DNA of 64,000 bases from Aestuariibacter sp. (GCA_017794925.1 CP051238.1:322970-386969); one strand, 5' to 3'. Shown: positions 50,156-59,278, counted from the stretch's first letter. Numbers and translations are program-made. Notes: generated from the letters alone by a model not told the origin.

Positions 50156-52486
50156 CTACAAGCCCAGTAAACGCTCCCACCAGGACTTTTTAGACGCTTT
50201 TTTCTCTGAGTTTTTCGGTGTAACAGGCTTACCAAAGCAGTCTTGCTGTGCAGGCGGCAAGACATCAAGAACGGCAGGCACACTCAGACTATTGGGACAA
50301 CCAGCCACAACAACATCCCCCGTATTCGGGTCAAAGTGCGCGATACCTAATCCATCAGGAAAACGTCTCGATAACGATTTAGGCTCCTGCAACTGCTGAT
50401 ACGCAATAAACACCGGTAAGGCGCCGCTGGCACCGGTTAGTCCAACGGAGGCATTATCGTCATTACCAATCCAAACCGTAGTGAGGTTATTGCGATCAAA
50501 CCCAGCAAACCAACTGTCACGGTAGTCATCCGTGGTACCTGTTTTACCCGCCATGTTGATATTGGGAAACGTTCGCCCCAGGGATTTTGCCGTGCCGTCT
50601 GTTGTAACTTTATACAGAGCGTAATTCAGCAAATAGGCTGCTTCATCTTCTACCCGCTGCTCACCATATTCTGCCTGGCGCCACATCAGGTGATCATTTG
50701 CACTTACGATTGCGCTGACAGCATGGAGCGGTCGGTAGGCGCCGTTATTTGACAAGGTTTGGTACATTTGTGTTGTCTCAAATGGCGTTAAAGCAACGGC
50801 TCCCAGAGTTAATGAAGGCACCATAGGGAAGTCTCGCTTCACGCCCAGACTTCGCAACATACCAGCCACTTTATCAATGCCCAGGTCCAGACCCAGATTT
50901 ACGGTAGGTACATTCAGTGAGCGGGACAGGGCATTCAGCAATGGCACAGAACCGCTAAAGGTTTTGTCAAAGTTTTGAGGCTGCCAGGGTTTACCATGTT
51001 CATCTTCAATCGTCAGCGGATTATCTTCAAGAGGGGTCGCCAGGTTGTATCGACCAGGTTCAGACAAGGCGGCTACGTAAACCGCGGGTTTGGCAAGCGA
51101 ACCAATAGGACGTACGGCATCCAGCGCTCGGTTAAACCCTGCGAATCCAGCATTTTTCCCGCCAACAATAGCTCGCAATTGACCACTGGCGATATCGGCT
51201 ACCAGCATGGCCCCCTCGAGCGGCACTTCCTTTCCATTTTGCAGTTTCGTCAGTGTGGTTGTTAACGCTTTTTCTGCGCGACGCTGGGCGTGAATATCCA
51301 GTGTCGTAAACACTTTCACCCCGGATTCACGAATATTCGGGTCCGCCAGAATGGTTTGCAACTCGCGTTTTACCTGAGACATAAAAGCAGGATGTTTGCC
51401 GGTTGCCAGACTGTCTCCAGTCGCGATGCCCAACGGCCTGGATACCGCCATTTCGTATTCCTGTGGCGTAATATCGTTCGCTTCCATGAGTAAACGCAGT
51501 ACCAGATTACGTCTTTCAATGGCTCTGTCCGGGTACTTTCTGGGGTTATAAAACGAGGGACCTTTGATCATCGCTACCATCAGCGCAATTTCAGTTTCAT
51601 CCAATTCATTGATAGGACGGTCGAAAAAGAAATAGCTGGCGAGCCCAAATCCATGCACGGCCATACTGCCACTCTGGCCAAGAAACACTTCATTTAAATA
51701 CGCCTGAATAATGGCGTCTTTGCTGTATCGTGCATCAATGATAATCGCCATCAGCGCTTCTTTTACCTTGCGCTCAATAGAGCGTTCCCGGCTCAGATAC
51801 AGGTTTTTCACTAACTGCTGGGTTAACGTACTGCCCCCCTGTACGGTTTTCCCTGCGGCAATATTTGCTACCAGCGCCCGGAGTATAGACAATGGCGCCA
51901 CCCCGTGATGTGTATAGAAATCCCGATCTTCCACCAGCGTCAGTGCTTTGACCAGTAAAGGCGGCACGTCATCCAGCTTAACCAGCATGCGATCTTCGCT
52001 ACTTCCGCTTGCCAAACGGGTAACCAGCCAGGACTCGAGCTGCATTGACGACAAGGACTGACCCGTATCCACATCGCGAATCACCGCGATACGTGCACCT
52101 TCCCAGCTAATCAATAAACGTTGTAATGGCTGATAACCCTCGGGGAAGTGAAATGCTCGCCTGAATACCTCGATACTCCTACTGGCAACACTGTATTCTC
52201 CGCTTCCCGACGGCGCAGGGACTTTTCGATAACCCAGTAATTTGAGTTCATCAATGACTTCTTTGCGGGTGATCTCTTCACCCACTTCAATATTTAAAGG
52301 ACGCGCATAAATTTGCGCAGGCACCTGCCACTTGTTTCCAGAGAAGTGATGCTTAATTTGCGCGTCGAGATAAAACAAATACGCACCAAACAACACGCTC
52401 AGTAATAACAGTAATTTCCAGATAACACCCCACCAGAGGCGTTTTTTTACGGTGGGCTCGGCAGTCTTCTTCGATCGGGTTGTCAC
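50156..52486 (-). CDS. mrcB: penicillin-binding protein 1B (bifunctional peptidoglycan synthase)
   Basis: A 776-residue class A PBP beginning at GTG behind GGAAGATTT. One membrane helix (about 17-38) is followed by a UB2H-like domain (about 60-135), where LpoB binds in E. coli. GT51 follows, with catalytic Glu in LVEDRDFYTHHG (about E186), and the transpeptidase with SLAK (about S463) and KTGTT (about K648). The C-terminus is basic. It synthesises periplasmic peptidoglycan, partly redundant with PBP1A (mrcA). Monocistronic, divergent from the PHA locus. Confidence 0.96.
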   Translation of the reverse strand: MTTRSKKTAEPTVKKRLWWGVIWKLLLLLSVLFGAYLFYLDAQIKHHFSGNKWQVPAQIYARPLNIEVGEEITRKEVIDELKLLGYRKVPAPSGSGEYSVASRSIEVFRRAFHFPEGYQPLQRLLISWEGARIAVIRDVDTGQSLSSMQLESWLVTRLASGSSEDRMLVKLDDVPPLLVKALTLVEDRDFYTHHGVAPLSILRALVANIAAGKTVQGGSTLTQQLVKNLYLSRERSIERKVKEALMAIIIDARYSKDAIIQAYLNEVFLGQSGSMAVHGFGLASYFFFDRPINELDETEIALMVAMIKGPSFYNPRKYPDRAIERRNLVLRLLMEANDITPQEYEMAVSRPLGIATGDSLATGKHPAFMSQVKRELQTILADPNIRESGVKVFTTLDIHAQRRAEKALTTTLTKLQNGKEVPLEGAMLVADIASGQLRAIVGGKNAGFAGFNRALDAVRPIGSLAKPAVYVAALSEPGRYNLATPLEDNPLTIEDEHGKPWQPQNFDKTFSGSVPLLNALSRSLNVPTVNLGLDLGIDKVAGMLRSLGVKRDFPMVPSLTLGAVALTPFETTQMYQTLSNNGAYRPLHAVSAIVSANDHLMWRQAEYGEQRVEDEAAYLLNYALYKVTTDGTAKSLGRTFPNINMAGKTGTTDDYRDSWFAGFDRNNLTTVWIGNDDNASVGLTGASGALPVFIAYQQLQEPKSLSRRFPDGLGIAHFDPNTGDVVVAGCPNSLSVPAVLDVLPPAQQDCFGKPVTPKNSEKKASKKSWWERLLGL

Positions 52487-52762
52487 AAATCTTCCACTAA
52501 TTCTGAACGTTAAGTTGTGTAAACTGAGGTCTTTGAATCGAACCTGCTAACGTAAATGACGTTAAATTGTGTGCTGCATCATACTTTTGGCTCATCAGAC
52601 TAGACAAGCGTATGTACACTTTTTACTCTGTAAGAAACTTAGCATCCGAAATACCGTTTCGGCTTGCTCGGTGCTCAGCAGTCTTTTAGCGCGATAAAGC
52701 CGGTAAAAGAATGTGTCATTGCGCGTAGCAACGCAATAGCCAGCCAGAAAAAGGAGTGTACC

Positions 52763-53005
52763 ATGAAAATCTCTATCGACATTGATCTGTCACCGTCTGA
52801 AGCACGCGAGTTATTAGGCTGGCCCGACATGACCAAAATTCACGAAGCATCTATCGCTATGTTTACCGAACAAATGAAAAACGGTAATCAGGAAGCCATG
52901 ATGACCATGCTAAAACCCTACCTTGACGGCAGTCAGCAAGCATTTAGCTTTTATCAGAAAATGATGGAAGGTATTGCTACCGGTGCCGCCACGACTAAAA
53001 AATAG
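52763..53005 (+). CDS. DUF6489 family protein
   Basis: An 80-residue acidic, mostly helical protein. Start at 52763 (MKISIDIDLSPSEARELLGWPDM) behind AAGGAGTGTACC; the longer open frame has no such site. It ends GIATGAATTKK and shows a mid-protein helix rich in Met (EQMKNGNQEAMMTMLKPYLD). The family (DUF6489) has no assigned function as far as I know. It starts the PHA operon, with phaC 18 bases downstream, which suggests a role in granule or synthase function. Confidence 0.78.
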   Translation: MKISIDIDLSPSEARELLGWPDMTKIHEASIAMFTEQMKNGNQEAMMTMLKPYLDGSQQAFSFYQKMMEGIATGAATTKK

Positions 53006-53023
53006 CCCACACAAGGAGTGCTT

Positions 53024-54808
53024 GTGCAGCAACAGGACCACAACGAAATTTTGGACACGTTGAATCAATACGCTGAGCAGTTTAACAGCATGGTTCAAAA
53101 AATTCTGACCCGTCAGGCTGGCAGTACCGACACTGCCGCCATGTTTGACCCCGAAAAACTGCAGGCATTACTCACCAGCAAGCTGGCTGAAAACGTGCAG
53201 GTTGACACATCAAAGCTGCTCGAAAATCAAATGGCTTTTATGCGTCAGCAAACTGAACTGTGGCAGCAAGCCACCAAAGCAATGTTTGGTGAAAAAGCGG
53301 AAAATGTCGCAGCGGAAGAAAGAGGGGATCGTCGTTTTAGTCATAGCGACTGGTCCGAGAATCCGGTATTCAGCTATTTGAAGCAGGCATATTTAATCAA
53401 TTCAAAAATGCTTCAGGGGATGATGGACTCAATGACCTTTGCCGACCCCAAGTCCGCTGAACAGGTAAAGTTCTACACGCGCCAGTACATTAACTCTGTC
53501 GCTCCTACCAATTACTTGTTCTCTAATCCTGAAGTGTGTGAAGAAATCCTGAAAAGCAAAGGTCAGAGTATGCTTAAAGGGATTGAGAACTTCATGCGCG
53601 ACCTCGAGCAAAGCCCGCTTGAGGCGTTTAAGATTACCCAAACCGACATGTCGGCCTTTGAACTGGGTGGAAACCTGGCGACAACATCAGGCGAAGTGGT
53701 GTACCAGAACGATTTGATCCAGTTGATTCACTATACGCCGAAAAAAGCAAAAACCTATGCACCGCCTATATTGTTCGTTCCACCGTTTATCAACAAATAC
53801 TACATATTGGATTTGGACGAGAAAAAATCAGCGGTGAAAGGGCTATTGGATTCGGGCTTCAGCGTATTCATGATTTCCTGGATCAACCCTGATCGCTCAC
53901 TGGCAGACCATGATTTTGTAAGCTACATGAAACACGGCCCCATCGCTGCACTGGATGTCGTATGTGAAATCACCGGACAACCCAAAGTCAATATGGTGGG
54001 TTTCTGCGTGGGTGGTACCTTGTCGGCGATGACGTCAGCCTATTTACGCGCACAGGGCGATGAACGCATATTGTCACTGACGCTTCTCACTACTTTACTG
54101 GACTTTAGCGAACCCGGTGAAATCGGTAATTACCTGACCGAAGAGAGCCTGAAGGCAATGGAGCAAAATGCCGATATTAAAGGTGTTTACGATGGTCGGA
54201 TACTTGGCTTGAGCTTTAGTCTGCTCAGAGAGAACAACCTGTTTTGGTCGTACTTTATTAACAACTACCTGAAAGGCCAGGACCCGGCAGCCTTTGATAT
54301 TCTGTACTGGAACAGTGACGCAACTAACATTACATCTGCCTGCTTTAAGCAGTATGTGCGAACGATGTACTGGGAAAACAAACTCAAAACGCCCGGCGCT
54401 ATTGTGATAGACGGCGTGCCTATTGATTTAGGCAATATTGATATGCCGGTTTATTTCCTGTCTACCATTGCCGATCACATTGTGCTCTGGCAAGCCGCGT
54501 ATCAGGGAACGCAACTGGTCGGTGGCGATACCCGCTTTGTTCTGGCGGGCTCGGGACACCTGGCAGGCGTAATCAACCCGCCAGACAAAGGTAAATACCC
54601 ACACTGGGTCAATACCGAGCTTCCGGACAGCGCTGGCAGTTGGTTTGATGGTGCAGAGCAAGTGGAAGGGTCATGGTGGCCAGACTGGCATGCCTGGCTG
54701 GCAACACATAATGATGCCAAGATCACGGCGCCCAAACCTGGTAAACACAAAGCATACCCGTCTATTGAGGCTGCGCCAGGTAGCTACGTGAAGAAGCGCC
54801 TGGACTAA
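53024..54808 (+). CDS. phaC: poly(3-hydroxyalkanoate) synthase, class I
   Basis: A 594-residue granule-bound synthase that polymerises (R)-3-hydroxyacyl-CoA. I chose GTG at 53024, five bases after AAGGAG; an upstream GTG at 53018 overlaps that site. The lipase-like box is GFCVGGT with catalytic Cys about 328; Asp is in IADHIVLW (about 484) and His in GSGHLAGV (about 512). The length fits class I. It lies between a DUF6489 gene and phaR, with a hairpin terminator between phaC and phaR. phaA is not in the window. Confidence 0.96.
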   Translation: MQQQDHNEILDTLNQYAEQFNSMVQKILTRQAGSTDTAAMFDPEKLQALLTSKLAENVQVDTSKLLENQMAFMRQQTELWQQATKAMFGEKAENVAAEERGDRRFSHSDWSENPVFSYLKQAYLINSKMLQGMMDSMTFADPKSAEQVKFYTRQYINSVAPTNYLFSNPEVCEEILKSKGQSMLKGIENFMRDLEQSPLEAFKITQTDMSAFELGGNLATTSGEVVYQNDLIQLIHYTPKKAKTYAPPILFVPPFINKYYILDLDEKKSAVKGLLDSGFSVFMISWINPDRSLADHDFVSYMKHGPIAALDVVCEITGQPKVNMVGFCVGGTLSAMTSAYLRAQGDERILSLTLLTTLLDFSEPGEIGNYLTEESLKAMEQNADIKGVYDGRILGLSFSLLRENNLFWSYFINNYLKGQDPAAFDILYWNSDATNITSACFKQYVRTMYWENKLKTPGAIVIDGVPIDLGNIDMPVYFLSTIADHIVLWQAAYQGTQLVGGDTRFVLAGSGHLAGVINPPDKGKYPHWVNTELPDSAGSWFDGAEQVEGSWWPDWHAWLATHNDAKITAPKPGKHKAYPSIEAAPGSYVKKRLD

Positions 54809-54818
54809 CCGCTTTGTT

Positions 54819-54850
54819 GCCGCTGCCATACATTGGCGGCGGCTTAAATT
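54819..54850 (+). terminator. probable terminator after phaC
   Basis: GCCGCTGCCA and TGGCGGCGGC form a 10-bp stem (one G-T pair) with a 5-base loop followed by TTAAATTT. It separates phaC from phaR. Confidence 0.6.
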
Positions 54851-54908
54851 TGCTCTTTTGCTAGCTTTTACGCTACATTGCGCACAATGACTGCAAAGAG
54901 TAATCACC

Positions 54909-55346
54909 ATGATCACTATCAAGAAGTACCCTAATCGCCGACTCTATGACACCGCACAGAGTCAGTATGTGAACATGGATTACATTAAGTCTTTAGTAAA
55001 AGCCCGTACGGATTTTAATGTTGTTGACTCCAAAACCGGAGAGGACGTTACCAAGACTATATTGCTGCAAATCATCAGTGAATCTGAAACTAATGAGCAG
55101 CAATCAATACTAACCAGTAAGCTGCTGATGCAACTAATCCGATTTTATGATTCTGATATGCAGGTGTTTTTACGGGAGTACCTGGAACAAAGTCTGGTTA
55201 ACTTCATGGAACAACAGGATCAGCTGCAGGGTATGATGAAAAATATGGTGGATACCTCACCATTAGGCTTGTTCAGTAAAATGATGGAACAGAACCTGGA
55301 TGTCTGGACCAAGCCACCAAAACCGCCGACACCACCTAAAAAATAG
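54909..55346 (+). CDS. phaR: polyhydroxyalkanoate synthesis repressor PhaR
   Basis: A 145-residue regulator. The DNA-binding N-terminus ITIKKYPNRRLYDTAQSQYVNMDYI and the following DVTKTILLQIISESE helix are diagnostic. In Ralstonia and Paracoccus PhaR represses phasin genes and binds PHA to sense granules. The C-terminus ends in Pro/Lys (KPPKPPTPPKK). It lies between phaC and the phasins, and the phasin promoter downstream carries two candidate PhaR operators. Confidence 0.93.
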   Translation: MITIKKYPNRRLYDTAQSQYVNMDYIKSLVKARTDFNVVDSKTGEDVTKTILLQIISESETNEQQSILTSKLLMQLIRFYDSDMQVFLREYLEQSLVNFMEQQDQLQGMMKNMVDTSPLGLFSKMMEQNLDVWTKPPKPPTPPKK

Positions 55347-55375
55347 CGTTCGTATACAATACGCCGTACCTTTAC

Positions 55376-55390
55376 TGCTGCAATGCAGCA
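55376..55390. promoter_or_regulatory. candidate PhaR operator 1
   Basis: TGCTGC-AAT-GCAGCA, a perfect dyad containing CTGC-N3-GCAG, the type reported for PhaR. It lies 64 bases upstream of the phasin -35 element. Confidence 0.6.
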
Positions 55391-55453
55391 TAAAAAATTA
55401 CATATATATTCTATATTGTTCTAGCATTTTGCTGAATTGCAACAAAATTACCC

Positions 55454-55483
55454 TTGACCATTCCCAGCCAAGCTGTCTAATAT
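55454..55483 (+). promoter_or_regulatory. phasin gene promoter
   Basis: TTGACC, 18-base spacer, TAATAT (or TATATA three bases further). It precedes the first phasin gene and is flanked by two PhaR-like dyads. Confidence 0.65.
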
Positions 55484-55495
55484 ATAACCAACGAA

Positions 55496-55510
55496 TGCTG
55501 CAGCGCAGCA
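55496..55510. promoter_or_regulatory. candidate PhaR operator 2
   Basis: TGCTGC-AGC-GCAGCA, the same half-sites as operator 1 with a different spacer, centred 120 bases downstream of it. It covers the expected transcription start of the phasin gene, a normal repressor position. Confidence 0.6.
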
Positions 55511-55537
55511 AGTATAGACTTCGAAAGGGAGTGTTAT

Positions 55538-56185
55538 ATGTTTGGCAAATTTTCAGAACAGTTAAAGAAATCATCAAAGCCACTAAATTCTTTAATGGCG
55601 ATGAACGCAAAGGCAATGGAAAACTTGTCTCAAAATCAAACCGAGTTATTTACCGGTTTGTTAACAGACAGCGTTAAATTTATTGAAAGCGTAACCGTAC
55701 AAACCGAAGTAAAAGGGGTTGTTGCAGCTGGATCTGAATATGCCGAGTCCATGCGCGACCGACTTGCAATGGCCTCTAAAGGTGCTTACTCAACACTGAG
55801 CCACATGCAGGCTGAATTGAAAGATGTAATGAAGACGTCTTTGGAAGATGGTGTTGAAGCAGCTAAAACTGTGGTAGCGGAAGCGCCAAAAGCGGCAGCG
55901 GCTCCGTCAAAGGCTGCGCCGAAAAAAGCGGCGCCGAAGCCAGCAGCTAAAGCCACACCGAAGCCAAAAGCGCCGGCAAAGCCGAAAGCGGAGCCAGCAG
56001 CAGTAAAGGCTGAAGCACCGACTCCTGCGCCTGAAAAGGCAGTTGAAGCGCCTGCTCCGGCTGCTGAAGCAAAGCCAGCTGAGACGCCAAAGCCAGCAGC
56101 AAAGAAAACAACGCGTACACGTAGAACCACGACTACCAAGAAGGCGCCTGCCAAGTCAGCACCTTCTACCAAATCAGAAAGTTAA
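55538..56185 (+). CDS. phasin with histone-like Ala/Lys/Pro tail (PhaF-like)
   Basis: A 215-residue granule protein. The N-terminal half (about 1-110) is the phasin_2 type amphipathic helix region (MFGKFSEQLKKSSKPLNSLMAMNAKAME). From about residue 112 a low-complexity tail of AKP, APK and KPA runs to about 195, ending in KKTTRTRRTTTTKKAP. That layout, phasin head plus H1-like tail, is that of PhaF of pseudomonads, which binds DNA and helps partition granules. The DNA-binding role is inferred. It is transcribed from a promoter with PhaR-type operators. Confidence 0.85.
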   Translation: MFGKFSEQLKKSSKPLNSLMAMNAKAMENLSQNQTELFTGLLTDSVKFIESVTVQTEVKGVVAAGSEYAESMRDRLAMASKGAYSTLSHMQAELKDVMKTSLEDGVEAAKTVVAEAPKAAAAPSKAAPKKAAPKPAAKATPKPKAPAKPKAEPAAVKAEAPTPAPEKAVEAPAPAAEAKPAETPKPAAKKTTRTRRTTTTKKAPAKSAPSTKSES

Positions 56186-56213
56186 CTAACGACTCTTTTT
56201 AAGGAGAGACACC

Positions 56214-56552
56214 ATGATCGAGCAAATGACAGAGAAGTTCCAAACTGCAATGAAGCCTGTTACAGATTTAGCGACGCTGAACATGAACACCATGCAAGAA
56301 TTAGCAGAGAAGCAAAACAGCTTGTTTTCTACTCTGTTGTCTGACGGCATGTCTTTCGTTGAGACAGCTAGCCAGCAGAAAGACATGATGAGCCTTGCTG
56401 AAGCGCAAAAAGCGTATCTGGAAGGTGTTCAGGAAAAAATGACTGAATCTGCGAAAAGCAGCTACACCTTAATCACCGAAGCTCAAACTAAAGCCGGTGA
56501 AATGCTGAAAGGCATGAGCGAAGAATTTACGACTAAATTCACCGCTAAGTAA
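56214..56552 (+). CDS. phasin family protein (short)
   Basis: A 112-residue amphipathic helical protein beginning MIEQMTEKFQTAMKPVTDLATLNMNTMQ and repeating the head of the upstream phasin without its tail. It has AGEMLKGMSEEFTTK at the end. Strong ribosome binding site AAGGAGAGACACC. It lies 28 bases after the longer phasin and ends at a good terminator, so the two form one unit (PhaF/PhaI-like). Confidence 0.85.
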   Translation: MIEQMTEKFQTAMKPVTDLATLNMNTMQELAEKQNSLFSTLLSDGMSFVETASQQKDMMSLAEAQKAYLEGVQEKMTESAKSSYTLITEAQTKAGEMLKGMSEEFTTKFTAK

Positions 56553-56566
56553 GACTAAAGAATAAG

Positions 56567-56599
56567 AAAGAGGGCTGTAGGGATCTATGGCCCTCTTTT
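56567..56599 (+). terminator. intrinsic terminator of the phasin operon
   Basis: AAAGAGGGC/GCCCTCTTTT with an inner stem TGTAG/CTATG (wobble pairs), loop GGAT, and a short T tract. It lies 14 bases after the second phasin stop. Confidence 0.8.
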
Positions 56600-56697
56600 G
56601 CGTTCTATGTTACATTTTTTTTACAAAAAATGAACTGATGTAAACCCTAGTTGTCCTACTCAGCGCTCGTTCATGTTGTATTGTTAGGAGTGACCGA

Positions 56698-57915
56698 ATG
56701 AACTACCAAGCCTATGACTATATGGCCCGCAGTGCGCAAATCATGCACGAAGGCTTTAGCTTGATGAATGATGTTGCGAGTCATCCGTCGAACCCTTTTT
56801 CCCACACGTTTCCTGGTCGAATGACCAAAGCTTCTCTGGAAACGGCAATGCGCCTGACTCGCCGCTATGAAAAACTTGGGTTTAATATCGACGAAATTAC
56901 CATTGATGGAAAATATCACCAGGTCAAAGAAGAAGTCGCATACAGCAAGCCTTTCTGTGACCTTATTCATTTCAATCGCGTTGGCGTAAGAGACGACCAC
57001 AAAGTCTTATTAGTCGCACCGTTGTCCGGCCATTTTGCGACGTTATTGAAAGGGACTGTAGAAGCACTGCTGCCCGACCACGAAGTCTACATTACCGATT
57101 GGGCTGATGCTCGTGAGGTACCGTTAGATGAAGGTCCGTTTAGCTTTGATTGCTATGTAGGATATCTCATCGAATTCTTAGAGTTCCTTGGACCAGGCAC
57201 CCACGTCATCGCAATTTGCCAGCCAACCGTTCAGGCGCTGATTGCAACGGCTGTTATGGCCGAGAAAAAGAATGAATGCGTCCCTCGTTCATTAACGCTG
57301 ATGGCAGGCCCAATCGACACCAGCAAGAACCCTACCCGGGTTAATGAGTTCTCAACCAAACACCCTATGTCATGGTTCCGGAACGTGGCTATTATGTCTG
57401 TTCCTCATGGCTATCCGGGTGAAGGCCGGAAAGTGTACCCAGGCTTTATGCAACTGGGTGGGTTCATTAGCATGAACCAGAAAACTCATATGAAGAAGTA
57501 CATCAACTTCTATCAGAATCTCATTTTCGGGGAAGAAGAAGACGCCGATCGTTTCCGCGCGTTTTACGATGAATATCTGGCCGTACTCGATATGCCAGCC
57601 GAGTTCTATTTGGAAACTATTGAACGGGTCTTCAAAAACAATGAACTGGCACGTGGTGCGATTACCTATCAAGGCGAACCGGTAAGCTTTGAAGCCATCG
57701 AAAACACCCCGCTGATGACAGTTGAAGGTGCAGATGACGATATTTGTGGCCTGGGTCAGACTCAAGCGGCTCAAACGCTGTGCAAGAACATCCCAAATTC
57801 TATGCGCATCCACCACGTTCAGCCTGGTGCCGGTCACTATGGTATTTTTAGTGGTTCTAAGTTCCGTCAGCATATCCGTCCGCTAATCACCGACTTTATT
57901 CACAAATACGCCTGA
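56698..57915 (+). CDS. phaZ: intracellular polyhydroxyalkanoate depolymerase
   Basis: A 405-residue PHB depolymerase family protein that hydrolyses stored polymer. The nucleophile is Cys in AICQPTVQAL (about C174), as in intracellular PhaZ with Cys in place of Ser. GVRDDHKVLLVAPLSGHFATLL and the His in GAGHYGIFSG complete the alpha/beta-hydrolase features. There is no signal peptide. Ribosome binding site TAGGAGTGACCGA. It stands alone between the phasins and a lytic transglycosylase gene. Confidence 0.92.
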   Translation: MNYQAYDYMARSAQIMHEGFSLMNDVASHPSNPFSHTFPGRMTKASLETAMRLTRRYEKLGFNIDEITIDGKYHQVKEEVAYSKPFCDLIHFNRVGVRDDHKVLLVAPLSGHFATLLKGTVEALLPDHEVYITDWADAREVPLDEGPFSFDCYVGYLIEFLEFLGPGTHVIAICQPTVQALIATAVMAEKKNECVPRSLTLMAGPIDTSKNPTRVNEFSTKHPMSWFRNVAIMSVPHGYPGEGRKVYPGFMQLGGFISMNQKTHMKKYINFYQNLIFGEEEDADRFRAFYDEYLAVLDMPAEFYLETIERVFKNNELARGAITYQGEPVSFEAIENTPLMTVEGADDDICGLGQTQAAQTLCKNIPNSMRIHHVQPGAGHYGIFSGSKFRQHIRPLITDFIHKYA

Positions 57916-57979
57916 TACAGACTCGCCCATGCCTGCGCTTTGCGTTAGCATGGGCTCTCATTATTTCAGGGAGTATTGC

Positions 57980-59224
57980 ATGCGCTGTACCTTATCAGGA
58001 ACACTTCGCCTTCTGCTTCGCGCATCCACTGCAGGACTTGTTCTAAGTAGCCTTGCGGTCAGTCAAGCCACCTTTGCACAAACTGCCCAGGACGAGTTTC
58101 AAAGTTGCAAAGCCGGGCTTCAACAACGCGCTATTGAAAACGGCGTGAGTGAACCTGTCGCTCAACAGGTGTTTGAAAAAATTAAATATCAGCCAAGGGT
58201 CATTGAACTCGATCGCAGCCAACCAGAGTTTGTACAGACATTTCCGGGGTATTTCAGTAAACGTGTCAACGATTGGCGAATTAACAAAGGACGAGAGCTG
58301 GCTGCAAAGCACAAGGAGCTTCTGGCTAAACTGACTAAACAATACGGCGTCCCTGCCCATTATTTACTGGCATTTTGGGGTTTGGAGACGAATTTTGGTG
58401 GTTATAAAGGGAAAATGCCTGTGCTCGACTCTCTTGCGACACTGGCTTGTGACCCTCGCCGGAGTACCTTCTTCAGCAAAGAACTGATAACAGCCATTAA
58501 GTTGCTGGAGGCGCAGTCACTTGAGCAAGAACGCATGGTTGGTTCCTGGGCTGGCGCTATGGGACATACACAGTTTATGCCCTCAGCATACGCGGCGTAT
58601 GCCGTCGACGGCGACAATGACGGCCAGATCAACTTATGGGACAGCGAGGCCGACGCACTTACTTCCGCGGCTAATTTTCTGGCACAACTAGGCTGGCAAC
58701 CGGGCTTTCGTTGGGGACGTGAAGTAAAGCTCCCCGACAACTTCGACTATCGGTTACTGGGTTACAGCAATCGCAAAGCCGTTACCGACTGGAATAGCAT
58801 GGGTGTTACTAAAGCCAAAGGTGACTCCCTCGGAAGCAGTGATATAAACAGCTACCTGGTTATGCCAGCCGGTCATCAGGGTCCGACCTTTCTGGCGTAT
58901 CCCAATTTCAGAGTGATCATGCGCTGGAACAATTCAGAGTTTTATGCGATTGCCGTAGGGCGACTGGCTGACCGTATCGCCGGTGATGGCCGTATGGTGG
59001 CGTCACTACCAGAATTACCAGCTTATAGCCGTAACCATATTATTGCGTTGCAACGCAGTCTGAATGAACGCGGTATTGATGTAGGTGGCGCTGATGGCAT
59101 TCTGGGCCCTGCGACTCGAGAAGGTATAAGACAGTTTCAGCTAAGCCAGGACATGGTAGCCGATGGCTTCCCATCCTTATCCGTAATGGCAGCGCTGGGA
59201 GTGAGTGTTACACCAAACTCTTAA
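57980..59224 (+). CDS. lytic murein transglycosylase (MltB-type) with peptidoglycan-binding domain
   Basis: A 414-residue periplasmic enzyme. Start at 57980 (MRCTLSGTLRLLLRAS) behind AGGGAGTATTGC gives a signal peptide ending near TFAQT; an earlier ATG at 57929 is less likely. The catalytic domain has WGLETNFG (catalytic Glu) and SWAGAMGHTQFMPS, the MltB family 3 motifs. A C-terminal PG_binding_1 domain follows (LQRSLNERGIDVGGADGILGPATREGIRQFQ). It cleaves glycan strands with 1,6-anhydro products. Its place in the PHA locus is probably chance. Confidence 0.92.
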   Translation: MRCTLSGTLRLLLRASTAGLVLSSLAVSQATFAQTAQDEFQSCKAGLQQRAIENGVSEPVAQQVFEKIKYQPRVIELDRSQPEFVQTFPGYFSKRVNDWRINKGRELAAKHKELLAKLTKQYGVPAHYLLAFWGLETNFGGYKGKMPVLDSLATLACDPRRSTFFSKELITAIKLLEAQSLEQERMVGSWAGAMGHTQFMPSAYAAYAVDGDNDGQINLWDSEADALTSAANFLAQLGWQPGFRWGREVKLPDNFDYRLLGYSNRKAVTDWNSMGVTKAKGDSLGSSDINSYLVMPAGHQGPTFLAYPNFRVIMRWNNSEFYAIAVGRLADRIAGDGRMVASLPELPAYSRNHIIALQRSLNERGIDVGGADGILGPATREGIRQFQLSQDMVADGFPSLSVMAALGVSVTPNS

Positions 59225-59247
59225 TCAGGTGATCAGGGTTATTTCAA

Positions 59248-59278
59248 AGTGCCTGAGAACAGCAAAAAATCAGGCACT
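59248..59278. terminator. possible bidirectional terminator between the transglycosylase and phaB
   Basis: AGTGCCTGA/TCAGGCACT, 9-bp perfect stem with a 13-base loop. The T tract is weak in both directions. Confidence 0.4.

Noticed and set aside
52535..52555. tRNA-like T-loop (GGTTCGATTC on the minus strand)
   Set aside because: The flanking bases do not pair as a T stem and no anticodon or acceptor arm is found nearby.
55786..56172. 128-codon open frame on the minus strand across the phasin tail
   Set aside because: It is a shadow of the Ala/Lys/Pro repeat: the product is a low-complexity run of Ala, Gly, Phe and Val with no ribosome binding site.
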